NCBI RefSeq assembly: GCF_030433685.1
Contig: NZ_JAROCF010000001.1
Span: 1,488,001-1,552,000 of the forward strand
Length of the DNA: 64,000 bases
Origin: Leifsonia williamsii
GTDB taxonomy: Bacteria > Actinomycetota > Actinomycetes > Actinomycetales > Microbacteriaceae
Reading direction: 5' to 3'
In this document: positions 1-8,470 of the stretch, piece after piece
How positions within the stretch are numbered: position 1 is the stretch's first letter
Layout of the letters: each line of letters starts with the position of its first letter
Translations under genes and position numbers: made by a program
Notes under the pieces: generated by a model
The model's database searches: none
What the model saw: the letters and a program-made list of their open reading frames with translations, nothing else
What the model was told of the DNA's origin: nothing

Positions 1-1014
1 CAGCTGGCGGCGTGCCTCGTCGAGCGTCTCCATGGTCGACACCACCTCGGCGAGCGGGTGCAGCGGGGACTCGGCGCGCCCCTCCGCGACATACCGGGCG
101 AGCGCGGCGGCCTCGTACGACATCCCGTCCCGGTGCGGTCGCCCGTACGGATCGGTCCAGGCGAGGGGAGCGGAGCCGTCGGCGGGGTGGAGGCGCAGCC
201 CGCTCGGGCCCCAGAACGGCGCTGCGAACTCGATGCGCGCCTCCGAGCCGCAGATCGTCGCAAGGCCCGGCGTCGCAGCGCGCAGCCCGGTGCTCAGCAG
301 AGCCTGCGCGCCACCGGCGGTGCCGAGCAGGAGCGACGCCTGCTCGTCCACGCCGGTCGGTGCCAGGCTGCCGGTCGCGATGATGCTGGCCGGCGTGCCC
401 AGGGCGAAGGAGGCGAACGACACGACGTACACGCCCAGGTCGAGCAGCGCTCCGCCCGCGAGCGCAGGGTTCCACAGTCTGCTCTCCGGGTCGTAGGCCG
501 CGCTCCCGCCGAAGTCGGCTGTGACGACGCGGAGCTCGCCGAGCGCGCCGTCGTCGAGGAGCTGTCTCGCGATGTCCGTCTGCGGCAGGTAGCGCGTCCA
601 CATCGCCTCCATGGCGAACACGCCGGCCCGGCGAGCCGCCTCGACGATGGCCCTCGCCTGCGCGGCGGTCGGCGCGATCGGCTTCTCGACGAGCACATGC
701 TTGCCCGCCGCGATGGCGAGGAGCGCGTGCTCGAGGTGCTCGCTGTGCGGCGATGCGACGTAGACGACGTCGACCTCGGCGTCGGCGACGAGCTCCTCGT
801 ACGACCCGTAGGCGCGCTCGACTCCGTGCGCTTCGGCGAAGACGCGCGCACGCTCCGCGGAGCGGGAGCCGCAGGCCACCACCCGCTGGCCGGTGTGCCG
901 GTGCAGCGCGTCGGTGAAGTCGGCGGCGATGCCGCCCGGGCCCAGCACACCCCAGCGGAGTGCGGGGGCATCGGCGGGGTCGGGGTGGCGCGGGCTGGGG
1001 AGCGTGGAGGTCAT
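1..1014 (-). CDS. Gfo/Idh/MocA family oxidoreductase (3' end cut by window edge)
   Basis: NAD(P)-dependent sugar or polyol dehydrogenase of the Gfo/Idh/MocA family. The reading frame is open to the left edge, with 338 codons visible and no stop. The N-terminal Rossmann motif GPGGIA is at about residues 25-30, and the family's catalytic-face EKP motif (VLVEKPIAP) is at residues 110-112. It is last in the visible minus-strand operon, 11 nt after the ThuA stop, with an AGAGGA ribosome-binding site before the ATG. Substrate cannot be read from sequence; the ThuA neighbour suggests a keto-sugar or trehalose-like substrate (inference). Full family members run about 330-390 residues, so little is missing. 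Confidence 0.9.
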   Translation of the reverse strand, partial: MTSTLPSPRHPDPADAPALRWGVLGPGGIAADFTDALHRHTGQRVVACGSRSAERARVFAEAHGVERAYGSYEELVADAEVDVVYVASPHSEHLEHALLAIAAGKHVLVEKPIAPTAAQARAIVEAARRAGVFAMEAMWTRYLPQTDIARQLLDDGALGELRVVTADFGGSAAYDPESRLWNPALAGGALLDLGVYVVSFASFALGTPASIIATGSLAPTGVDEQASLLLGTAGGAQALLSTGLRAATPGLATICGSEARIEFAAPFWGPSGLRLHPADGSAPLAWTDPYGRPHRDGMSYEAAALARYVAEGRAESPLHPLAEVVSTMETLDEARRQL

Positions 1015-1025
1015 GCCTGATCCTC

Positions 1026-1775
1026 TCAGGCCGGCGACCCGGAGCCGACCGGCTGCGGGTTCGAGACCGCCGGCGCCTGCCGCGGGCCCGGCGATGGCGC
1101 GGCCCAGCGCACACCGTTGGCGAGCACCCGCCGCACCTGCGGGTGGAAGTACACCGGGTACTCCTGGTCGCCGGGGGAGAAGTAGAAGATCCGGCCGCGT
1201 CCGCGGGTGAAGGTCACGCCCGAGCGGAACACCTCTCCGCCGGTGAACGACGAGATGAAGACGAGGTCGTCGGGCGTCGGGATGTCGAAGAACTCGCCGT
1301 ACATCTCCTGCGCCTCGATCACGATCGGCTGCTCGACGCCCTCCGCGATCGGGTGGGTCGGGTTCACCGTCCAGACGAGCTCGCGCTCGCCGCCCTCGGG
1401 GTTGCGCCAGCGCAGCGAGCAGGTGGTGCCCAGCATCCGGATGAAGATCTTCGAGAAGTGGCCGGAGTGCAGCACGATGAGGCCCATCCCGCCGAGCACG
1501 TGCTGCCGCACCCGCTCCACGACCTCGTCGGAGACCTGGTCGTGTGCGATGTGGCCCCACCAGAGCAGCACGTCGGTGTCGGCGAGCACCTCCTCGCTGA
1601 GACCGTGCTCGGGGTCGGCCAGGGTCGCCGTGCGTGCGACGACATCGTCGCCGAGCACCTCCCGCAGGCCCTCGGCGATGGCGCCGTGGATGCCGTTCGG
1701 GTAGATCGCGGCGATGTCGGGCTGGGTGGTCTCGTGGACGCCTTCGTTCCACACGGTGACGCGCAGGGCGGTCAT
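1026..1775 (-). CDS. ThuA-domain protein
   Basis: 249-residue ThuA-domain protein. The ThuA fold resembles class I glutamine amidotransferases but lacks their chemistry. Visible family features are the N-terminal [10 protein letters not shown], the WWGHIAHD strand-turn near residue 70 and [13 protein letters not shown]. In rhizobia ThuA acts with the Gfo-type dehydrogenase ThuB in trehalose and related disaccharide use. The ATG at 1775 is chosen because it overlaps the upstream oxidoreductase stop by 4 nt; a longer upstream frame exists but is only the neighbour's antisense-free shadow. The pairing with Gfo/Idh/MocA genes on both sides fits a ThuA/ThuB-like keto-glycoside step. Exact substrate is unknown. 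Confidence 0.88.
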   Translation of the reverse strand: MTALRVTVWNEGVHETTQPDIAAIYPNGIHGAIAEGLREVLGDDVVARTATLADPEHGLSEEVLADTDVLLWWGHIAHDQVSDEVVERVRQHVLGGMGLIVLHSGHFSKIFIRMLGTTCSLRWRNPEGGERELVWTVNPTHPIAEGVEQPIVIEAQEMYGEFFDIPTPDDLVFISSFTGGEVFRSGVTFTRGRGRIFYFSPGDQEYPVYFHPQVRRVLANGVRWAAPSPGPRQAPAVSNPQPVGSGSPA

Positions 1776-3031
1776 GGTCGGGCTCCTTCGTCGGTCGTGG
1801 TGGGGAGGAACGCGGTGGCCGGGAGGGTGGCCGCCGGGGGCGTGGTCGTGGTCGTGCTCGTGCTCGGGCTCGCAGCCGTGCTCGCCGCCCCGGGTGCGCC
1901 GCCGGTGCCCGTGGTCGGCGGGTCGAGGCGGACCTCCGCGCCGATGCGGGCGGACTCGTACGCGGCGTCGATCACGCGGGCCCGGTCGAGCGCCAGCGAG
2001 CCGTCCCAACCCGCCCAGTGGTCCTCGTCCCGCACGTGCTCCAGGAAGGTCTCGACGACGGCGAGGTGGCCGCGGCCGGGATCCGCGGTGACCTGCACGT
2101 CCTGCGTCTCCTCGCCCTCGCCCGTGAAGATCGTGAGCTCGCCGGCGGGTGCGTAGTCGACGACCCGCAGGTCGGCTCCGCCCTCGGTGCCGTACAGCGT
2201 GATCCCGAACTCGTCGCCGGCGGGGCGGTAGGCGGCCCAGCTCGTCTCGATGACGATCGAGCCGCCGCCCTCGACGCGCAGCAGGAGGCTGGCCAGGTCC
2301 TCCACCTCGTAGGCGGAGCCGACCTGCTGCTTGGCTGCCGTGGCCCCGCCGCGGCCCCGCACGCCGAGCTCCGAGTGGGTCACTGCCGAGACCGCGGTCA
2401 CGCGCGGTTCGCCGAACAGGTGCAGCGCGTAGTCGAGCACGTGCACGCCGATGTCGATGAGCGGGCCGCCGCCCGCCATCTCGCGGTTGGTGAACCAGCT
2501 GCCGAGCGCGGGGATGCCCGCCCGCCGCAGCCAGATCGCCCGCGCGTGGTACGGCCGGCCGATCTGCCCGGCGTCGATGGCGGTCTTGAGCGCCTCGATG
2601 TCGCCGCGCCGGCGGTGGTTGAACGCCACCTCCAGCACGCGGCCGGCGCGGTGCGCGGCGTCGACCATCCCGGCTGCCTCATCGGCCGTCCGCGCGATGG
2701 GCTTCTCGCTGAGCACGTGGATGCCGGCGTCGAGCGCGCCGATCGTGATGGGGGCGTGCAGGAAGGTGGGCACGGCGACGCTGAGCACGTCGAGGTCGCC
2801 ATCGGCCACCAGCTCCTGCCAGTCGCGGTAGCGCCGGTCGACGCCGTAGCGGTCGCCGAGCGCTGCGCGCGGCTCGTCCTCCATGCCTGCGATGGCGACG
2901 AGCTCGACGCCGGGGAGGGCGTCGTACGCCGCCATGTGCTGCTGGCCGGCCCAGCCGAGGCCGACCACGCCGGCGCGCAGGGGGCGCCCGCCCTGCGACG
3001 CGTCGCGTGGAGATCGTGCTGACGTGTTCAT
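1772..3031 (-). CDS. Gfo/Idh/MocA family oxidoreductase
   Basis: 419-residue NAD(P)-dependent oxidoreductase. It has the Rossmann motif GLGWAG at residues 24-29 and HVLSEKP with the EKP triad at 109-111, followed by the C-terminal alpha/beta substrate domain. The start at 3031 has an AAAGGA site 7 nt upstream. The stop overlaps the thuA-like start by 4 nt (translational coupling). The C-terminal tail is low-complexity, rich in Thr/Ala/Pro (about the last 45 residues), beyond the usual family end. It is ThuB-like by context (inference). It lies 53 nt downstream of the ROK regulator. Confidence 0.9.
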   Translation of the reverse strand: MNTSARSPRDASQGGRPLRAGVVGLGWAGQQHMAAYDALPGVELVAIAGMEDEPRAALGDRYGVDRRYRDWQELVADGDLDVLSVAVPTFLHAPITIGALDAGIHVLSEKPIARTADEAAGMVDAAHRAGRVLEVAFNHRRRGDIEALKTAIDAGQIGRPYHARAIWLRRAGIPALGSWFTNREMAGGGPLIDIGVHVLDYALHLFGEPRVTAVSAVTHSELGVRGRGGATAAKQQVGSAYEVEDLASLLLRVEGGGSIVIETSWAAYRPAGDEFGITLYGTEGGADLRVVDYAPAGELTIFTGEGEETQDVQVTADPGRGHLAVVETFLEHVRDEDHWAGWDGSLALDRARVIDAAYESARIGAEVRLDPPTTGTGGAPGAASTAASPSTSTTTTTPPAATLPATAFLPTTTDEGARP

Positions 3032-3084
3032 CGGTGAGTCCTTTCGTCGAAGGAGGCTCGCCGGCCCCGGGCGCGCGCCCGGAG

Positions 3085-4275
3085 TCAGCGGAAGAGGGTG
3101 CGCGGCACGCCCGTCTCGGTGTCCAGGGCCTTCTGGACGACCATGATGGCCGCGCCGATCACGCCGCCGGTCTCGCCGGAGCGCGATTGCGTGATCGTGA
3201 GGTGCTGGGTCGCGAGCGGCGTCGACCGCTGGTAGACGACCTCCCGCATGCCGGCGAGCAGCTGCTCCCCGACGCGCGAGATGCTGCCGCCGACCACGAC
3301 CATCGACGGGTTCAGGAGGTTGACGCACGTGGCGACGACCGCGCCGAGGTCGCGCCCGGCCTGGCGGATCGCCTCATGCACGTGCGGGTTGCCTGTGCGC
3401 GCGAGGTCCACCACGTCTCCGCTCGTGTGCGCGGGGAAACCCGCGGCCGTGAGGGCGCGGGCGATGGCGGGGCCGCTCGCGAGCGCCTCCAGGTCGGCGT
3501 CCTGGGCTCCGTGGCTGGGGGTGTCGCTGCCGAACGGGACCCGCACGTGGCCGAGGTCGCCCGCCGACCCCATCGCGCCGCGCTGCAGCCTGCCGCCGCT
3601 GATGATGCCGGCCCCGATGCCGGTCGCGACCTTGACGTAGAGCAGGTCGGTCTCGTCGGGCCAGTGCACGTACTGCTCGCCCAGGGCCAGGAGGTTGACG
3701 TCGTTGTCGACCAGCACCGGAACGTCGAAGACGCGGCGCACGTAGGTCGGGATGTCGAAGCGGTCCCACCCCGGCATGATGGGCGGGCTCACGGGGACGC
3801 CGGTCGAGTGCTCCACCGGGCCGGGCACGCCGATGCCGACCCCGATGACGTCGGTGAACGGCCGGCCGGTGGCGTCGAACAGGCGCTGGGCCGTCTCGAG
3901 CGCCCAGTCGAGGATCACCTCGGGCCCGTCCTCGATGTACAGCCGTGTCGACTCGCTCGCGGTGATGCTCCCGGCGAGGTCGGCCAGCGCGACGACGCCG
4001 TGCGTGGCGCCCAGGTCGATCGCGATCACGAGCCGGGACTCCGGCGAGAAGCGGATGCGCGCGGGAGGCCGCCCTCCGCTCGAGACGTCGTCGCCCGCCG
4101 GCGCCACCAGGCCCGCCGCCATGAGCGTGTCGATGCGGGTGGCGATCGTGGAGCGGGCCATGCCGGTGAGCTCCGCCAGCTGCGCGCGCGTGCGCGGGAT
4201 GCCGTCGCGCAGGATCGCCAGCAGCTCGGCGGCGTCCGCGGCGACGAGCACGGATTCGCGCGGGCTGTCGGTCAT
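3085..4275 (-). CDS. ROK family transcriptional regulator (no zinc-cysteine motif)
   Basis: 396-residue ROK repressor with a winged-helix N-terminus (about residues 10-60: TRAQLAELTGMARSTI), then the ROK sugar-kinase-like domain. The ATP-site-like AIDLGATHG is near residue 105 and DNDVN sits at the usual ENDAN position. The family's zinc motif CxCGxxGC, expected after GDLGH, is absent: the stretch reads GHVRVPFGSD...SHGAQDADLEALASG without cysteine. It is first in the minus operon and divergent from the isomerase operon, so it probably controls both. The ATG at 4275 (MTDSPRES) was preferred to an in-frame codon 12 residues upstream. Inducer is unknown, probably the pathway sugar. Confidence 0.9.
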   Translation of the reverse strand: MTDSPRESVLVAADAAELLAILRDGIPRTRAQLAELTGMARSTIATRIDTLMAAGLVAPAGDDVSSGGRPPARIRFSPESRLVIAIDLGATHGVVALADLAGSITASESTRLYIEDGPEVILDWALETAQRLFDATGRPFTDVIGVGIGVPGPVEHSTGVPVSPPIMPGWDRFDIPTYVRRVFDVPVLVDNDVNLLALGEQYVHWPDETDLLYVKVATGIGAGIISGGRLQRGAMGSAGDLGHVRVPFGSDTPSHGAQDADLEALASGPAIARALTAAGFPAHTSGDVVDLARTGNPHVHEAIRQAGRDLGAVVATCVNLLNPSMVVVGGSISRVGEQLLAGMREVVYQRSTPLATQHLTITQSRSGETGGVIGAAIMVVQKALDTETGVPRTLFR

Positions 4276-4308
4276 GCCAGTATTGAACCACACCGCCGGA
4301 GGAGCGAC

Positions 4309-4368
4309 CAAAGAATGCTTTTATTACGGCGACTTTTGATTGACATCCGGCAGAAGGGTCGGATTCAA
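4309..4368 (+). promoter_or_regulatory. Divergent control region of the keto-sugar operons
   Basis: The 130-nt gap between the divergent ROK and isomerase genes is AT-richer than its flanks. It holds a consensus -35 TTGACA at 4340-4345 followed after 17 nt by ATTCAA (4363-4368), a plausible plus-strand promoter. Two direct CTTTT blocks (about 4318 and 4333) precede the -35 and could be operator half-sites for the ROK protein. The operator is a guess; the -35 is a clear match. Confidence 0.45.
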
Positions 4369-4405
4369 TGGACTCACCAACCAGCGCACACTCGACGAGG
4401 AGATC

Positions 4406-5149
4406 ATGTCGACGTCTACACTCTCCGTACAGCTCTACACGGTCCGCGAACTCCTTTCGGAGGACGTCGCGGGCACCCTGCGCCGCATCGCGGACATCGG
4501 GTTCACCCAGGTCGAGCCGTTCGCCTTCCTGTCGTTCGGCGACGCGCTCCGCGACGGGCTGCGTGAGGCCGGGCTCACCGCTCCGACGACCCATCAGGGG
4601 TTCATCGGCGGCGACGTCGACGAGGTGTTCGAGGCCGCGAAGGCGCTCGGCATCGAGACCGTCATCGACCCGCACGTCCCGGCCGAGCGCTGGCAGTCGG
4701 CCGACGACGTGGCCGCCATCGCCGACCAGCTCAACGCCGCCGCCGAGGTGGCCGCGAAGCACGGCGTGCGCGTCGGCTACCACAACCACGCGCACGAGCT
4801 CGAGAGCACCATCGAGGGCACGACCGCGCTGGAGTTCTTCGCCTCCAAGCTGGCCCCGGAGGTGGTGCTCGAGGTCGACACCTACTGGGTCGCCGTCGGC
4901 GGTCACGACCCGGTGGAGCTGCTGCCGCGGCTCGGCGACCGCGTCGTCGCCCTGCACGTGAAGGACGGCCCGGCCACGACCGAGACGAAGGACCAGGTCG
5001 CGGTCGGTCAGGGCTCCCTCCCGATCGAGCGGATCATCGCCGCCGCGCCGAACGCGCTCCGCGTGATCGAGCTCGACGACTCGCGCGGCGACCGGTTCCA
5101 GGCCGTCGCCGACAGCTACGCCTTCCTCACCTCCAAGGGCCTCGCATGA
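4406..5149 (+). CDS. Sugar (phosphate) isomerase/epimerase, xylose-isomerase-like TIM barrel
   Basis: 247-residue protein of the AP-endonuclease-2/xylose-isomerase TIM-barrel superfamily. Likely metal-ligand segments are YHNHAHELE (about 125-133), LEVDTYW (155-161, Asp158), ALHVKD (His184) and RVIELDD (Glu222). It resembles YcjR/IolE/hydroxypyruvate-isomerase type epimerases acting on keto-sugars. The start at 4406 is set by GAGGAGA 3-10 nt upstream; an earlier in-frame start lacks one. It is the first gene of a four-gene plus operon and overlaps the next gene by 4 nt (ATGA). Substrate is not determinable. Confidence 0.88.
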   Translation: MSTSTLSVQLYTVRELLSEDVAGTLRRIADIGFTQVEPFAFLSFGDALRDGLREAGLTAPTTHQGFIGGDVDEVFEAAKALGIETVIDPHVPAERWQSADDVAAIADQLNAAAEVAAKHGVRVGYHNHAHELESTIEGTTALEFFASKLAPEVVLEVDTYWVAVGGHDPVELLPRLGDRVVALHVKDGPATTETKDQVAVGQGSLPIERIIAAAPNALRVIELDDSRGDRFQAVADSYAFLTSKGLA

Positions 5150-6243
5150 GCGCCGGGCGCGTGGGCGTCGGCGTCATCGGCGCCGGAGTCATCAGCAACG
5201 AGTACCTGGCCAACCTGACCTCGTTCCCCGACCTGGAGGTGCGGTTCGTCGCCGACATCGACCTCGACCGGGCGCGCGAGCAGGCCGAGAAGTACGGCGT
5301 CCCTGCGTCCGGGTCGGTGGAGCAGCTGCTCGCCGACGATGGCGTCGAGATCGTCGTCAACCTCACCATCCCGCGCGTGCACGTCGAGGTGGCGCTGCAG
5401 GCGCTCGCCGCGGGCAAGCACGTGTGGAGCGAGAAGCCGTTCGCGCTCGACCGCGCCAGCGGCCGGGAGCTGCTCGAGACCGCGCACGCCAAGGGGCTCC
5501 GGGTGGCGACCGCCCCCGACACCTTCCTCGGCGCCGGCGTCCAGACGGCTCGCCGCCTGGTCGAGAGCGGGGCCATCGGCGCCCCGCTGACCGCGCTGAC
5601 CATCCTGCAGAACCCGGGGCCGGAGCGCTGGCACCCGAACCCCGACTTCCTCTTCCAGGAGGGGGCCGGTCCGCTGTTCGATCTCGGCCCGTATTACCTG
5701 ACGGCTCTCGTGCAGCTGTTCGGCCCGGTCGCGCGCGTCAGCGCGGTCGGATCGAAGGCGCGCGAGACGCGCGTCATCGGCTCCGGCCCGCGCGCGGGCG
5801 AGGAGTTCGCCGTCACCGTCCCGACGCACGTCAGCGCGCTCTACCAGTTCGAGAGCGGGCAGACGGCGCAGGCCGTGTTCAGCTTCGACTCGAAGCTGGG
5901 CCGCACCCTCTTCGAGGTGGCGGGAGTGGACGGCACCATCGAGGTGCCGGACGTCAACACCTTCGAGGGCGACCTGCTGGTGCACGGCGCCGACGGCGTC
6001 GAGACGGTCCCGTCGACCGGTTCGACCTCGACGCGCGGCACGGGCGTGGTCGAGCTGGCCAGGGCGATCCGCGCGGGCGTCCCCGAGCGCGCCTCCGGCG
6101 AGCAGGCGTTCCACGTGCTCGACGTGATGGTCGCGACCATCGAGGCGGGCGAGTCCGGGCTGCCGGTCGAGGTGGAGAGCACCGTCGAGCTCGCCCCGGC
6201 CCTGCCGGAGGACTGGAACCCGCGAGAGGCCACGCTCGCATGA
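5146..6243 (+). CDS. Gfo/Idh/MocA family oxidoreductase
   Basis: 365-residue dehydrogenase. The Rossmann GAGVIS is at 12-17 and HVWSEKP places EKP at 96-98. A C-terminal substrate domain includes FDLGPYYL, a common family segment with the catalytic-region Asp/Tyr. It overlaps both neighbours by 4 nt, so it is translationally coupled to the isomerase upstream and a second dehydrogenase downstream. Together they fit an oxidation-epimerisation-reduction scheme as proposed for keto-sugar pathways such as E. coli ycj (inference). The cofactor is NAD or NADP by family. Confidence 0.9.
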   Translation: MSAGRVGVGVIGAGVISNEYLANLTSFPDLEVRFVADIDLDRAREQAEKYGVPASGSVEQLLADDGVEIVVNLTIPRVHVEVALQALAAGKHVWSEKPFALDRASGRELLETAHAKGLRVATAPDTFLGAGVQTARRLVESGAIGAPLTALTILQNPGPERWHPNPDFLFQEGAGPLFDLGPYYLTALVQLFGPVARVSAVGSKARETRVIGSGPRAGEEFAVTVPTHVSALYQFESGQTAQAVFSFDSKLGRTLFEVAGVDGTIEVPDVNTFEGDLLVHGADGVETVPSTGSTSTRGTGVVELARAIRAGVPERASGEQAFHVLDVMVATIEAGESGLPVEVESTVELAPALPEDWNPREATLA

Positions 6244-7385
6244 CCGACCCGGCGAGCAGCGACGTCAACGGCGGCCTGACCCGCCGGGCCGAGAGCCGCG
6301 CGGGGGAGCGGCTGCGGGCGGCGATCGTCGGCGGCGGCTTCATGGCCGAGGTGCACTCCCGGGCCATCCGGGCGGCGCGGGCGGAGGTGGCCGGCATCGT
6401 GTCGTCGTCGGCGCAGCGGTCGGCCGACGCGGCCGAGCGGCTGGGCGCGACGCGCGCCTACGACTCGCTCGACCAGCTTCTCGTGGACGACGCCATCGAC
6501 GTCGTCCACGTCACGTCGCCGAACGCGCTGCACGCCGAGCAGGCGGCGGCCGTGCTCGCCGCCGGCAAAGACGTGGTGTGCGAGAAGCCGCTCGCCACCA
6601 CGACAGCCGACGCCGAGGCGCTGGTCACCGCAGCGGAGGGCCGGGTTGCGACCGTCCCCTTCATCTACCGGTTCCACCCGATGGCGCGGGAGGCCAGGGC
6701 GCGCTTCGCCTCTGGCCGGGCGGGGAGCGTGCTCAGCATCAACGCCTCCTACCTGCAGGACTGGCTGCTCGGAGCGGGCGACGACAACTGGCGGGTCGAC
6801 TCGAAGCAGGGCGGGCGGTCGCGCGCCTTCGCCGACATCGGCTCCCACCTCGTCGACCTCGTGGAGTTCATCTCCGGCGACCGGGTGAGCCGGGTCTCGG
6901 CGACGAAGCGGACCGTCTTCGCGGAGCGGGCCGCGCACTCCTCGATCACCACCGAGGACGCGGTCGCCGTGGTCGTCGAGACCGTGTCGGGCGCGCTCGG
7001 CACCCTCCTGGTCTCGCAGGTCGCCCCCGGCCGCAAGAACCGGCTCTGGATCGAGATCGCGGGCAGCGAGGAGAGCGTCGCCTTCGACCAGGAGCAGCCG
7101 GAGACGCTGTGGGTCGGCAGGCGGGCCGGGAGCCTGCTCATCCCGCGCGACGCCGACCAGCTCAGCGCCGACGCAGCGCGCCTGTGCGTGGTGCCGTCCG
7201 GACACCCGCAGGGGTATCAGGACGCGTTCAACGCCTTCATCGCCGACAGCTACGCGGCCATCGCCGGCGAGAGCCCGGAGGGACTCCCGCGCTTCACCGA
7301 CGGCCTGCGCGCCGTGCGGATCACCGACGCCGTGCTCGACTCCGCCGAGGCGGGCACCTGGATCGAGATGGGAACGGAAGAATGA
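6240..7385 (+). CDS. Gfo/Idh/MocA family oxidoreductase
   Basis: 381-residue oxidoreductase with AIVGGGFMAEVHS (Rossmann, about 28-40) and DVVCEKP (EKP 115-117). FADIGSHLVDLVEF matches the conserved active-site His segment. The first 25 residues are a charged extension ahead of the Rossmann strand. The ATG at 6240 overlaps the previous stop by 4 nt, and its own stop overlaps the next ATG by 4 nt. It is the fourth Gfo-type dehydrogenase within 7 kb and is clearly diverged from the others, so it probably acts on a different intermediate rather than being a recent duplicate. Confidence 0.9.
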   Translation: MTDPASSDVNGGLTRRAESRAGERLRAAIVGGGFMAEVHSRAIRAARAEVAGIVSSSAQRSADAAERLGATRAYDSLDQLLVDDAIDVVHVTSPNALHAEQAAAVLAAGKDVVCEKPLATTTADAEALVTAAEGRVATVPFIYRFHPMAREARARFASGRAGSVLSINASYLQDWLLGAGDDNWRVDSKQGGRSRAFADIGSHLVDLVEFISGDRVSRVSATKRTVFAERAAHSSITTEDAVAVVVETVSGALGTLLVSQVAPGRKNRLWIEIAGSEESVAFDQEQPETLWVGRRAGSLLIPRDADQLSADAARLCVVPSGHPQGYQDAFNAFIADSYAAIAGESPEGLPRFTDGLRAVRITDAVLDSAEAGTWIEMGTEE

Positions 7386-8431
7386 CGGACGCAGACGCCC
7401 TGGCTTCTGACAACACGTCGGGTCGCACACACCCGGTGACCCTGTTCACCGGGCAGTGGGCCGACCTCACCCTCGAGGAGGTCGCCGAGTACGCGAGCGA
7501 GTGGGGCTACGACGGGCTCGAGATCGCCTGCTCGGGCGAGCACCTCGACGTCTGGCGGGCCGCGGAGGACGACGACTACCTCCAGGGCAGGCTCGATCTG
7601 CTCGACAAGTACGGCCTCAAGGTGTGGGCCATCTCGAACCACCTCAAGGGCCAGGCCGTCTGCGACGACCCGATCGACTTCCGCCACCAGGCGATCGTCG
7701 GCTCGAAGGTCTGGGGCGACGGCGACCCCGAGGGCGTGCGTCAGCGCGCGGCCGAGGAGCTCAAGCTGACGGCGAAGGTCGCGCGCAAGCTCGGCGTCGA
7801 CACGGTCGTCGGGTTCACCGGGTCGAGCATCTGGCCGTACGTCGCGCAGTTCCCGCCGGTGCCGGCGGAGGTGTTCGAGCGCGGCTACCAGGACTTCGCC
7901 GACCGCTGGAACCCGATCCTCGACGTCTTCGACGGCGAGGGCGTCCGGTTCGCCCACGAGGTGCACCCGTCCGAGATCGCGTACGACTACTGGACCAGCG
8001 TGCGCACCCTGGAGGCGATCGACCACCGCGAGGCGTTCGGCTTCAACTGGGACCCCTCGCACATGATGTGGCAGGACATCGACCCGGTCGGCTTCATCGT
8101 CGACTTCAAGGACCGCATCTACCACGTCGACTGCAAGGACACCCGGCTGCGTCCGCGCAACGGCCGCGCCGGTGTGCTCGGCTCGCACCTGCCCTGGGGC
8201 GACCCGCGCCGCGGCTGGGACTTCGTCTCGACCGGGCACGGCGACGTGCCGTGGGAGGACGCCTTCCGTGCGCTCGAGTCGATCGGCTACACCGGCCCCA
8301 TCTCGATCGAGTGGGAGGACGCCGGCATGGACCGCCTCCACGGCGCCAAGGAGGCGGTGGGCTACATCCGCTCGCTGCTCTGGAAGCAGCCGACGGCCTC
8401 CTTCGACGCCGCCTTCAGCAACCAGGACTGA
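7382..8431 (+). CDS. Sugar phosphate isomerase/epimerase (long TIM-barrel form)
   Basis: 349-residue xylose-isomerase-like TIM barrel, about 100 residues longer than the operon's first isomerase. Candidate metal ligands lie in FAHEVHPSE, NWDPSHM, YHVDCKD and ISIEWEDAG. It is the last gene of the coupled plus operon, with an ATGA overlap to the oxidoreductase. Long members of this group often travel with Gfo/Idh/MocA dehydrogenases in inositol or keto-sugar clusters. Two dissimilar isomerases in one operon argue for two successive isomerisation steps or two linkage isomers (inference). Confidence 0.87.
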   Translation: MTDADALASDNTSGRTHPVTLFTGQWADLTLEEVAEYASEWGYDGLEIACSGEHLDVWRAAEDDDYLQGRLDLLDKYGLKVWAISNHLKGQAVCDDPIDFRHQAIVGSKVWGDGDPEGVRQRAAEELKLTAKVARKLGVDTVVGFTGSSIWPYVAQFPPVPAEVFERGYQDFADRWNPILDVFDGEGVRFAHEVHPSEIAYDYWTSVRTLEAIDHREAFGFNWDPSHMMWQDIDPVGFIVDFKDRIYHVDCKDTRLRPRNGRAGVLGSHLPWGDPRRGWDFVSTGHGDVPWEDAFRALESIGYTGPISIEWEDAGMDRLHGAKEAVGYIRSLLWKQPTASFDAAFSNQD

Positions 8432-8458
8432 ACCGAGGCGCCCGCCCGCGCCCGCGGC

Positions 8459-8464
8459 TAGGCT
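8459..8464 (+). promoter_or_regulatory. Leaderless -10 box TAGGCT
   Basis: TAGGCT ends exactly 6 nt before the ATG at 8471, with no Shine-Dalgarno between. This fits a TANNNT -10 driving a leaderless mRNA; the same arrangement recurs at other genes in the window. Confidence 0.55.
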
Positions 8465-8470
8465 CACGGC

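Noticed and set aside
5146..7385. The two plus-strand Gfo/Idh/MocA genes as a recent tandem duplication
   Set aside because: Apart from the Rossmann and EKP motifs the two proteins differ throughout, including N-terminal extension and loop lengths, so they are old paralogues.
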